Shown piece by piece: positions 35,866-47,800 of a stretch of DNA of 64,000 nucleotides; position 1 is the first letter of the stretch, and each line of letters opens with the position of its first letter. Where the stretch lies: the NCBI GenBank assembly GCA_944472135.2, contig OX235267.1:19079452-19143451 (forward strand), in the 5' to 3' direction. The DNA comes from Trichobilharzia regenti (Eukaryota; Platyhelminthes; Trematoda; Strigeidida; Schistosomatidae). A program made the position numbers and the translations under genes. The notes under the pieces are model-generated. The model worked only from the letters and a program-made list of their open reading frames with translations. It was not told where the DNA came from and ran no database searches.

Positions 35866-38800
35866 GTAAGTGTTACCTTTTTGATTTTTCTTTGGTTATA
35901 ATAATAATGAAATTCTCCCGATGTTTTATATGTTTATTTATTTGTTTGAATTTTTGCTTGCATGTTCTTCACTTTTAGAAGCTTCGTTTTGGAGTTCTTA
36001 GTCTTTACTGTATCGGGAACTTTTGTGTATTATTCTACGGAATTTATTTTTCAACCAATATTTTATTCGAAACCATCGATTTTGGTAGAACGTTCTAAAA
36101 TTCACTGTTTGATCGAATGATCATTTTGAATATTGCTAATTTTCACTGGTAAGCCGATATTCAGCGTACAGTTCTTCTTCATATTTTGGATGAAGATGTT
36201 TCCAGAATCATTATGATTTTCACTTTATATTCAGAACTTATCTGTTCAGGCTACAATCTTGAATACTCTAAGTAATATTGCTACTCACGGAGGGGTAATT
36301 CCAAATTATGTCTTTATTTTCCTACTCAGATTCTGAATCTCAATTAACTGAAATGTACTATAGATAAGATTTTATTTTGATGAATCACACCGTGTTATAC
36401 AGTAATATTAACCGACCATGTTTCGAGCATAAACTATTGCTCAGAACCAAATCCAGTCACTCACACAACTTGATATGCTTATGAGCAATGGTTTGTGCTT
36501 GAAACGTCATCAGATAATATTACTGTACAACACTGTGTGATTTGTCAAAATAAAATCTCATCCATAATGGAGTCACACTCTATCACAGTCCCCAAGGTTT
36601 GTACTTAGGACTGAAATGCAGTCTTGAATTGTTGTTTACACATGCATGAGCAATTTGGCGTTTTTCATCTCAGCTAATTTAGTACTTATCATCCACATGG
36701 AGTTCTTGTACCCAGCTGATACCCCTTGTGTGTCACTACTTAACTAAAGTTAGGCCATGAGACATAACCTCTTCAATGCATGTTCTTCTACTCCATCTTA
36801 CCTTTAGTTATTATTTTCTTTATTTCAAGATACACTGGCTGGCGGTAAGTAAAAGTTAATCTGGTTGCACAAGTTCATCCTCGATGGTATTCCAAAGAAG
36901 TCAATGTTCTATCTGTTAGCATAAATTTTTTTCAAAAATGTTTTGCGTATTTGATGTTTTTCTTAGCAATGCACAGACGCGTTTGTATGAATATTTATAA
37001 GTGATGTGAATGTCTTATAAAATACCGAACAACACACTAATAGTGCATTTAAATTCCTGGGATCACAGAATATTGTAACGATGGATTTAGTAAATCATAA
37101 TATATAGTCTTGTAACTTGCGAAAGTGCCTCTGGTTTTATTTCCACTATTGTAGCTGGTAAGTGACAAAATAATTATTACTGCACTCTTCTGATAAGTGA
37201 ATATCTCATGATTTTGTAATTTATTCACATATGTCGTTTATTTTCCCAACTAATGCCTCATTCTAACAAACCGTGAAGCTTCAGAATAATTTACATATGG
37301 TGATGAAGCCTCTGTAGTGTGTCAAATGACAGATTTACAGCTGTTTACACAATCTCAAAATGCGAGTTCCCGAAATGAGTTTGCCCAGCCAAAACTGCAG
37401 TAATCCTTTCGTATTTGGCTAGCGGAATTGTGTAGATTTTGGGAAACTTCATAAGTCATTTTTGAACATCATCCAATTACTTCTTGGCAGAATAGAAGAA
37501 AGTTTTAACCATGAGATTTAAACCTGTACTCAGTAAATTGAGACTCTCTAATTGTTTAGTGTCAAGTCGTACCCAGAATAATTAAGGCACATATATCACA
37601 TTGAATCGTTTGTCAATACGCAGTCAAATATATATTTCCGGTTGTTGAGATTGGGCTTCAAACATCATCATATTTAGCTGCACACATACGAGACTTGAAT
37701 TACCACGTATATTCTCCTAACTCTCTAATTTGTTATTATTTAGGTTATGCAGACTCCCAGCTAAAGAGGTTATATTTGTTAACAGAAGTGATTTTAAATT
37801 CAGTACTCCCTTGAAACCTTCCTCTATACCTCTATATGGCTAAATTTAGTTGACTAGTTGTGATTAGTTTAATGGATATTAGCCTACTTTATGTCGCGGT
37901 CAATAGTATTTAATTCATTATTATACCAATCTACTAACTTTCACGTGTGAAATCTTTGAAATACCATTCTCCACGACCTGAGTCCAGCTGGGAACTTCAT
38001 TACTTAAGTGTCTGATAAACTACTGTTTTGCAATACAGTCGATAAGAAATAAAATAACGCCGATGTTTGCTTATTTTGTTACAACATGAAATTCTTTCCC
38101 ACTCTCAATATCTCTTCTTACCAACATGTTACATTTGCATCTACAGACATCGTGGTATGAACTACCCTCATTCACTGACAATTTCAAACGCTTAACACAG
38201 TTCGATTCCCTGCCGACAAACACCTGATATCTATGGTCGGCCTGCAAAATTTTGGCTATCGATATCACATGCTGAAAATTCCATACTTGTATGAAAAAAT
38301 ACGGTGTGGAATCAAGTTGAAATCAAAAAAATAAAAAATCTTACTGTTGTCTTCTGTTAAGTAAAAAATATGTTTAGCACCAGTTAATAGTATGCTTGAA
38401 TTCCAGTGCTTTCAGTGATCTCAGAAAAATGTGATAACTGTAAAAAACGAATCATGATTAACAGTCCTGTAACAGTTTCAGTAGCGTTTATTATTGCTTT
38501 CGGTTTTTTTAGGAACAAGTAACGAAACCCTATTAAATGAGTTATTTTTTCAAATTCTTTTCTATTAATTGTGTCAATTTTATCACTCTGGCTTATGATG
38601 ATTAGCAAAAAGAGACTCAGGTTTTCTTACTGAGTTCAAGAATGCATTTGATGGGAGATCGCAATATTACTCTGCTGCAAAGTATTATGAGAAAAACAAT
38701 AAAGTTTGCATTCCATACTGTTTTTATCTGATCACATTGAAGTAGGAAGTTATGTTGACTGATTCGTATCAGTCCACCACTGAAGTTTGCAATGAGATTG

Positions 38801-41800
38801 ACTGGGTCTAACGTTGACGTTTATTTATTCTATTATTGCAGAAGATTTTTCACTACTTTTAATATCAAATTTAGTCGGATACATTCATTTTTCATTTGTT
38901 CGGTGTGCTACAGTTTCTTCCGCAAAAGGTGCCATTTCATTCCTATCCAGCCACCTAAAATTCCACATATTCACCATCTTTGCAATTGACCTCACATCAC
39001 AGAATTAATCTATTCACATATTATTGTTCCCACAGAGCAGCCAGGTATGTGACACAAACCGCTTTGGTGTCAAATAACGTGGATATGTTATTTGTCACCA
39101 CAGCTTCTAAATCAGTAGTCACAACTGGACCATAATTTATTTTGACATTCGTATTTTATGCATTCCAATATAACATCATGTAACTTTAGCGCTTGAAATT
39201 TTAATTTGGCAAGATGACCGATATGAAGTATAGAATCAAACAATAAGATTTTATCTAAGTAATAAGATGGTAGTTAAGGCTGATGAACGATACCAACTAA
39301 TTTATTGCTCTTGACTTCTGTCTCGTTCTTGGTATGTCTTCAGTAAGTAAGGTGAAATTCAATGAAACAGAAGTAGGCTTATGCCTAAATACAAATTTGG
39401 ATATCTGATTAGGAAAAATGGGATACCCCAAAAACAGAACGCGTGCTAATTACCATTTTAGTGGAAAAATGAATATCGAATCATGCATCTTTAATATGTG
39501 TGTATACAAGTTTACCACGCATGTTATCAAGTTAGAATTCATTTCAAGTGGATAAATGATCAGATATTTTGTCATTTCTTTTCTGTCAAGTGCCCTCTAT
39601 GTATTTGTATTATTAGATTATTCAGCGTATTTCAGTGGTCCATCTGATTAAAGAATATCATCGAAGTGGTGCAAAATAAATCGTGATAAAAAATCTTATA
39701 AATGTCTTAAAAAGGTTTGTTATTTTCATTTTACCAATATAGAGCGTAAGCAAGGAATTAATGGTTATTTAACCACTTTGATACGCTATATTCACCTCTT
39801 GTGTAAACTTTACAGAACTGTCTTTCCAAAGACTTAACTGAAATTGAACAAACACCATTTGCAAGAGTTTAGCTTTAGCTTAGTTTATGAACTCAAGGAG
39901 CCTGTAACGGTAAAGGAACCGGACAAATTCCTGCCTTTTTCTGTCAAGCTTTCCGAAGTTGACACGGAGCCTAATTTATACTGAAACAATGCATCGATAA
40001 GCATGAGTATCCAAGACATTACTGGAAGAATCTCAACCAGAATCCAATTTACCTAATTCAAAGACACTAAAATGCCAAACTCTGAATCTCATCGATGCCA
40101 TCCGCTCACGCCTACCCGAACTTGAGAGAAACATATCACAAAGAACGCATGTTTTATATGAATTATCTGATGATGAACGACTAACGTTTCAGGGTTATGT
40201 ATTCAATTTCGGAATTCTTATCTACTGTGAAATTCGACATAATCCAGAATCACTTTGTGAAGTATTATAGATATGAATATATATTAAGCAGTTTATAAGC
40301 GCTTTAAATGCCAAGTGATGAAAAACAATACAACCGGAATGCGAACTGAAGCTCTCACAAATAACTTTCATAATTACTTAAACACGGAAAAGTGGTGTTT
40401 CCGAAGTATATATGAGTCAATTAATTCGACCGTATTTTGTGTTATTTTATCTAAAGCCAGTTAGTGGAGCACCAATTAATGGGCTCGTTTACTATTTATG
40501 TACACTTAAAGAGAATGAAAACTGCGATCTCTTCGGTAAGTAAAACAGACAGTTTCATTTAAAAGCACTAAACAAACAATACAGTGTGCTGCTGCTTTAA
40601 AGAAGCACAGTGAAAAATAGCCGACTGAGTTCAACCGGTTGAAGGCGCTATACTATTTAAGTGCATTATAAGTGAATCATGAATAATAACAGTAGGAAAA
40701 ATAACAAATTTAAAGAATCATGAAGAGATGCATGTAAGCATTTGACTTTGTCAGAAGAAAACAATGACTCCTATTAGAATGAGGTCATACATTCCTCAAC
40801 GACATTATATCTACTCCAGCATCGCTGAACTAACTTCTGGCCACATTTCTGCTTAGTATTATTTACTTCAAGTGATAATAAATTTTCTCCTTAAATATTG
40901 AGAAACGGTTAATTTCGTTAATTAAGACTCAGTTTGTTCTCTGTTGTGTACAATATTTGAAATTAAACAACTCCTTGTCATAATAGTATTTATTTATTGA
41001 AATTCACTTACAGAAGTTGTCTTCATAAGCACTTACAACAGTATCACTGCAATCGTAAAGAAGACTACTGCAGAGCTTTACTTTGATCAAATCTACTCAA
41101 TAGAATAATAGAAGAGCCACACATTAGTTTAAATTCCATAAATTAATCCAGTTAACTTAATTTGATGAATTATGCGTTAATTCTTCATAAATTTCTGCCA
41201 ACCTAATGTAAATAGTTAAGGTGACTGAAGGCAGTAACCCACATTCCTTGTCTAAACATGTGAAAGTCCATTCAGTCAATCACCTGTCAGTTACACTCCC
41301 AACATTTTGATCATTTTATTTCTAATGAAAAGAATAGTATTCTGCTGTAGTAATCACTACAGGTAATCTGTGGCTGGAGGAGAAAGATAGGAGTGCAATA
41401 ATATTTATGTAAGGTAACTGAATGTAACCTCAATTTTGAATAAACTTGTCAGTGTCAGGTGACAGTGATAGTAACAAACAAAGTTTCCTTGGAAATTATT
41501 TTTAACGAAGGGACAGTTCGTGACAGTGCATGTAAGTCATAAATGTTGCCTTATGTAATAGCCTTATCCTATTGGTAGACTGTTAAGAGTTACCATTTAT
41601 CGACAGTAATTTTCCCGTTTCTGATGAAGGAATAGTGATCATTTCACTGAACGCTTCATAATTTGTTTCCCATTGTGACTGATACCAGTCATATCCGCTG
41701 AATCACTACGAATGCTGAAAGATTCAAACAACCTTTGTCTTTTAGAAGTAAAACAAATTAAATTATACACTAAGTACTCTTTAACAATGACGAGTTGCAG

Positions 41801-44800
41801 ACCCTAATATTTCAGTAAATGCCAACTCTACTAAATAAAGTTATCTTTCATCCATACAGTACAATTTGGGCAAACAAGTGAGTCGGTGTCCATTCGGCTA
41901 TTTTTCCTCATTTTGCTTCCTGGTATAATTTACTGCACAGTCTCTTATAGATAACGATGTCTAAGTGGAATTTGTCTTTTCAATAACTGAGGTATAAGTT
42001 GTGATTCGATTTATACAAGTTTCCCTTTTGCTACGAAACGATATCTTCTATAAAATATAGAAGAAGATAAGCTTAATTTATGGAATGAATCGTTATGGTA
42101 AAGTATTGTGCAGGCTTCAGCGGAATGAATAATGCACTATCGAAAGATTCATATGTGTTTTAGGAGGTGTCATGCATTTACTGTGAGGGAGTTTATTTGT
42201 ATTGATCGTACCACTATAAATCAGAAGCAGTACCGCTAATTCAGCTTACACCTAATCTCAGTGTAACAAAACATTTGCATAAAGCTTTACTTAAAGGTCT
42301 TTGTTTCACTCAAAATCGCCCGAAAAATGATGATAAACGAAAGTTCAGAAGAAATATAATAGTTCCTAAGACTTAAAGTGGTAGAGATTGTTAAACGAAC
42401 ATCCTTATATCCTCTGTTAATAACTGATGGATAATTTATTCTAAGCTGATTAACTAAATTTAACTTTTTTTCACATATTGTTTTACCGCGTACACTACTA
42501 ATGTTAACTTTTAGGATGCATTCATTACTAGTCTTCAGTCAAAGAGTATCATATCTGGTTGATTACAGTTTGCGGACCAAGTAAGCCTTTTCTTTCATAT
42601 GGCTTTTATTACACAACATATTTTCACTGCACTGTGTTGGCTGATCTGTTATTTCTGATGAGATGTACTTAAATAACTGAAGGTATCTACGACTTATGGT
42701 TTTGTCCGTAAATTGGTGTAGGCAGTCAGTGTGCCTTTAAAGTACTGTAATCAAACCGACAAGCAGTAATTTCAAAATAATTTGAGATATTCTAGGAGAT
42801 GGTGTGAGTACATGATGATCAACAATAATGGCTTAAAGAAGAATGTAGTTAACACTGTCATAACTAAAACCTAATTATTTCGATCCGAACGCAAGAGACC
42901 GATTGACCTATCCTCTTGTATAACTTGCCAAACTTCCGCGACTGACCTGCAGTACAAACTTATACTCCAAAAGTATCAGAAGACCTTTGAGAATAACAGA
43001 ATCTGTGGTACTACTCAGCATCGATAAGTTTTATCAAAAATACAAAACAATGTCAACAATGTCTTCTGCCAGGTATATGGTCCAGTGGTGTGTCAGGTAC
43101 ACAAATACGCACTGTATGACAAAATCAGTTGAATAGACATAATTCTAAGCTACCTTAGAAGAATGCTCTTATCAAGATGGGATCACAGTTCTGTCTGCAA
43201 CGAATCGAACAAAACAAACACTTTCCCCTCCGACCGTTGAAGATCAATCATTTACTCTGCTAGGTAACCATGACTTCCCTCGAACGGAATCTCCTTCGTG
43301 AAACAACATACTAAAAATGAGCAACAGCACACAACTAGATGACAAGGTAGTAGACGTTTGGGTAAATCAAAAAGACAGACAAATAATAAGGTCTGTGATA
43401 TGTATCCACATATATATATTTGTGTGTGTATGGTTGTCTCTCTTTCTGTTTGCTCTCTTAGTCTGTGACCATTTCACTTGTATGAACTTGTCACCTTAAC
43501 AATGTATATTCTCCTTATATTATATATAATATAGTATGAGTGTTTGTTGACAGTCCGTTGCTTAGTGACATATATCCATATATGGTGGTTGTTTGACATG
43601 TCCGCTATATTTTGATATATATATATATATATTTCGTTCTCACAATATTGTGTGACTGACTTACACTTACTTACCACTTTTGGTGTGATACCACTTATTG
43701 CTTCTCCTTGTGTTTGGAAAATAGAAGTATCGTCGCAAACCTAGTGGTCTTCTGATTTCCGCCTTCTTGCGTCAGGACTATTAAATTCTCGACCAGTACA
43801 TAGCAATAATTTAGCGACGAGTACATAACAGACTGATTGAAAATGTCAGTGTGTGTACAAGAAGGAAGACTGATATTTCGGAAAAAACTTGTAGTTGAAT
43901 CTTAATTGTTTTACATTTCAAGACAGATCTTACGACTTAAACTGTAGCATACTTAATAGCTGGTAGTATTGTAACAACAGAGACAATGGCCAGGCAAGAA
44001 ATAATTCATTTAGGAAATCAACATGTATTTATATATTTTCATGTACATTATTATAGCTTATTCATGCAAACAAACACAGTCTTCTGATTGGTTTTTTCTC
44101 ACAGAAAGTTAACCTTGCATCTCTTTGAACGCCGTTTCGTGAATGTCAGATCATCTGTATGTTAACTGCATCCGCCTACGCAAAGTGTGCCGTCGTCGTT
44201 TGTTGAATCAGACTTTGTTCATATTTTCTCACGACCAATATTTGGGACATTCGCATTGACGTAAAATACTGTCTACCACTTTTGGCTAGCAGCCAGCTCT
44301 CACCACAGTATCACATCTTTAATTAAATATACATTATTCCTTGACTTCATGGTATTTGCGACGTCCACAACTTAATCACTTTATCGAGCACTATCCTTCA
44401 AGAAATCTAAAACAGAGCTGATTTACGTCGAAATTTTGCCAAACTCTCGCTAGGCTGTTAGAGTATTTTATTATCTTCACTTTTATTTTGGAAGGCGAGA
44501 ATCGTAAGTTTCCACTTCATATAATTAGTAAAGCCATGATGAGACAACTTTTATACTGCAAGATGTCCTACGTATTTTTTTGTATGGAATACCATTTTTA
44601 GTAACCATTTAGTTTAGAAATGAGATAGGTATGCTGTTTAATTGTCAGAGAAGCCTTAAAGTTAGTTGGCATCTGATCCCAGTCGAAATTCTTTGCCTTC
44701 ACATCTGAGTTGACTGGAAACTGGAATACAAAGTATTTCTGAGGGATTCTGAAAGTCATGAAATGCTGATTGAAGGGATTAATGATAAGCTAACATATTG

Positions 44801-47800
44801 ACGGTATCTTGACTGTTATTGAAAACACACATTGTCTGACAGACTTTGAATTATTTAACCACTTTTCGGATATAATAATTTGTCGTACAAATATTCGGTT
44901 TCTCCAAAATTATTTGAAGAACTTAAAAGGCAATTACTTTGTTTTAGACTGACTAAGAATCAGTCAAACTTTACGTGATTTAAACTGATTGAAGATTCCT
45001 AATAAAAATTTTCAAAAGATTGTTTACTAAACAAGGAATACTCTTTTCGACAAATTCATCATCAGGTCCTACAGCTATACATGCATAGTAGTGAATGAAT
45101 TACTGTTATTAGCAACATTAATGTCGTTTCAATAACATTGAATCAGTAATACTAGTAGGTTACAGTTCAATAGCATCAATATAACAATACACTGAATATC
45201 AGACAGGCAAATTAAGAAAGATAATAATACAAATTCATGAATTGGTTACAGGATTTCATTATGAGCTGACATTAGTTAGAGAACCATAGGAAAACCTGGG
45301 AGTACTGGACAGCTGTTTCGTCCTAGTTTGGGACTCTTCATCAGTACGCACCCCCAGGGCTCGAGTCCCGGTGTCAGTTCATGAAGAAATCCCGTAACCA
45401 ACCAACCAAATCCCTACAAACCAATACTTGAATACAAATTCATGAATTTATAGTCTCCACTGAAGGCCGGTCAGAGCAGTAGTGGTAGCTGGAATTGCTT
45501 CTTCTGCACACAGAGCACCAGTTGTTCAAGGCGAATCGCGATGGCTTCCGCCGCTTGCAGTGTGGGACACCTGGAAGCTTTTAGCAATTTATTTGGTACC
45601 CGGCAGACGAAAGAGAAGAATTCTTCAGTGCTGGCTTAGTGGCAGGTTTGGATCAAGTAAACTAATGTGTAACTGTCAGTGGTTTTCTTAACCTTTACTT
45701 CGCCACACTCGTAGATGTTCCTGAACAAGGACAAAACATCAAGTTCCTACAGCAACGACCAATATAACCCGCTTCATAAGCGCAGTTGAATTGGTACATT
45801 CAATTAGAAGTGGCAAGTCTAGGTGCCTCATCTTTCAGTCGAGGAATCACCATCAGTCGTTTTGAAATAGTGGCTTATAGTTTACGAGCACCAAAAGTTG
45901 TTTGAATAGATTTCCTTAACTTGTTAGTGATTATCTCACTGGGTGTATCACCTATTATTACAGTCGTATATATTAAGGATTCTTATTTACAGATGGAGAG
46001 TAGTCATTTTCCACTTTCTCGGTCATGTCTTTCCTGATGATCTTTACTGGGTAGCTAATTTCAATCGAAATATCATATACGATCCTCAGTTCATCTTCAC
46101 TCACCTCTTCTGAACATATAGCTCTGACACTGTGGCTGAGGATTATTACTAAATTTCTTTTATACTGAAGAGGAATGAAGCTATGAAAATGTGCATATTG
46201 TCGTGTCCATATGATTTTCCTCTTTATACCACCATCTGATTTTCTAGTATGCAGGACATCCAGGAAGGCAATTCTGGTTTGAGATTCCTCTTTGTACGTG
46301 AATTTCATAGCCGAATGTACTTCATTAAGTTCAGTTATCATCGTACTCCCATCCGAATCATTATCACAAAGAATGAAGATGTCATACATATACCGGCAAT
46401 AAAATGAGAACTTTCTGATAAGGTTGTTCAAAGGTCCATTTTTTAGTTTACTTCGAAAGAAATCAGCCCAAATGGAACCCAATGGGGAGCCCATCGCCAC
46501 CCTGTCCACTTGTCTATAAAGTGTGCCGTCAAATTTGAAATTTACATCCATGGTACACCTCAATAACAATTCTTTTAGGATTTTCGTACGGATGCCAATG
46601 TTTATCGACTGGTTATACACTTGTTCTCAAATTTAGTTAGCCACTTCTACTAGAGGTTCATTTGTGAATAAAGATGTCATGTCCGGAGATATCATGATCT
46701 TGTCCTGGATATTAATATCTTTGGTTTTGTCTACGAATTCAAATACATCTTTGATGTCTGGTTAATTCATTCTCTATTTTGTTATTGAAATCTTTCTTCT
46801 CCTCATGTTTTGAAACTTCTGAGTGTCCTTAAATGTATCATTCACCTTTTTAATATAGTCACTTTTATCAAGAAGGACTACTCCTGATCCTTTATCAGGA
46901 TTTGTGATGATCAGTCTCCTATCATTAATTAGTTTCTTCAGTTCTTCGCTGTGCCCCTTTGTCGAGAAACCTTTACTATCGTATTTGATGTTTTTTACTG
47001 ATAACAACAATCCACTAGATTAGATTTGAAGTGTTCTAGTTCCAGGGTGGATGATGGAATTAGATCCTTTGTTTGACTTAATAGCTTTTCAAACTCAATG
47101 TCATTATCTTAGTGAATGACTTATTACCGTCTGACGCAGGATATAAGGCCAAAGGAAAGTACCTTGAGTTGCACCTTATTTCACTCAACATCATTATAAT
47201 TGTAGAGATTGGTTGTAGGGCCTGTCAGAAATTCACCAGCCTCTGGCTTCCTTTCAACTTCGTTCATATGCTCTAACTGCTTATCAGTGTTCTTCGTTCA
47301 CTAACTTGATTAATGTACTGATGATGATGAAGTTATCAAAAACAGCATTCTTTTTTCAGTAACCATTCTTTGAAAATTTAACATGATCTGTATATATATA
47401 ACATTTTGTTCATTAGGACCTTAGTTACCTGTTCAATTTAGTTTAAAAATGTTTAAACAAGTGTTCCATAATTATTTATCTATCGGAATTATTATCCAGT
47501 GAAAAAGTTTCACTCAATGGATAATGTTATGGAGGTGATTCATTGTTCATAATCAATCACTTGTAACTTTACAGCTTTGTGACTCGATTTTTATAGTTCT
47601 TGTTTTTCCTTACCATTTTCATCAAAGAGGCAGATTCTTCTATACCTCCAGAACACAATAATAATACCCTTATTCTAGACAGTATTAATTTAATGCACAG
47701 AATTTTCAGTGAAGTTTATTGTATGATATTTTCTCTTCGTCCAGTATCTCAAAATAAAATATTAATTGACAGAAGATGAAGCGATATAATGCTGTATGAC

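Larger units (their letters stand above)
35411..35876 (+). repeat. Right arm of the MEG promoter inverted duplication
   Basis: Inverted copy of 30461-30925. Includes about 390 bp upstream of the ATG, the TATA box, exon 1 and the first bases of intron 1. The ~4.5-kb centre between the arms is filled by RTE, PLE and SINE relics. Confidence 0.9.
45042..47015 (-). pseudogene. Penelope-like element, RT plus endonuclease, mutated active site
   Basis: The longest PLE here, minus strand. 46774-47010: NDRRLIITNPDKGSGVVLLD, the N-terminal PLE segment. After a frame break, 45973-46620 is one 215-residue RT frame: LYRQVDRVAMGSPLGSIWAD, then YCRYMYDIFI, where the expected YMDD box reads Tyr-Met-Tyr-Asp (catalytic Asp lost), and FIPLQYKRNLVIILSHSVRA. 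About 45440-45835 holds the GIY-YIG endonuclease in broken frames (QFNCAYEAGYIGRCCRN, AEAIAIRLEQ, LCVQKK), interrupted in its 3' UTR by a SINE. The 3' end at 45042-45066 has CTGATGA and GAAA. It sits in the MEG(+) intron between 44503 and 52182. Confidence 0.85.

Noticed and set aside
38842..38928. 87-nt possible exon in MEG(+)
   Set aside because: Strong acceptor (TCTATTATTGCAG) and open in phase 1, but the donor (GTGCCA) is poor and no paralogous exon exists on the minus side.
43462..43479. 18-nt micro-exon-like segment with very strong acceptor
   Set aside because: It lies in the LTR-like dispersed repeat at 43.3-43.8 kb, so the splice-like pattern is probably repeat-derived.
44099..44133. 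Strong acceptor TTTTTTCTCACAG with following open segment
   Set aside because: Phase 1 reading hits TAA at once and the segment up to the next GT is 34 nt, not a multiple of three.
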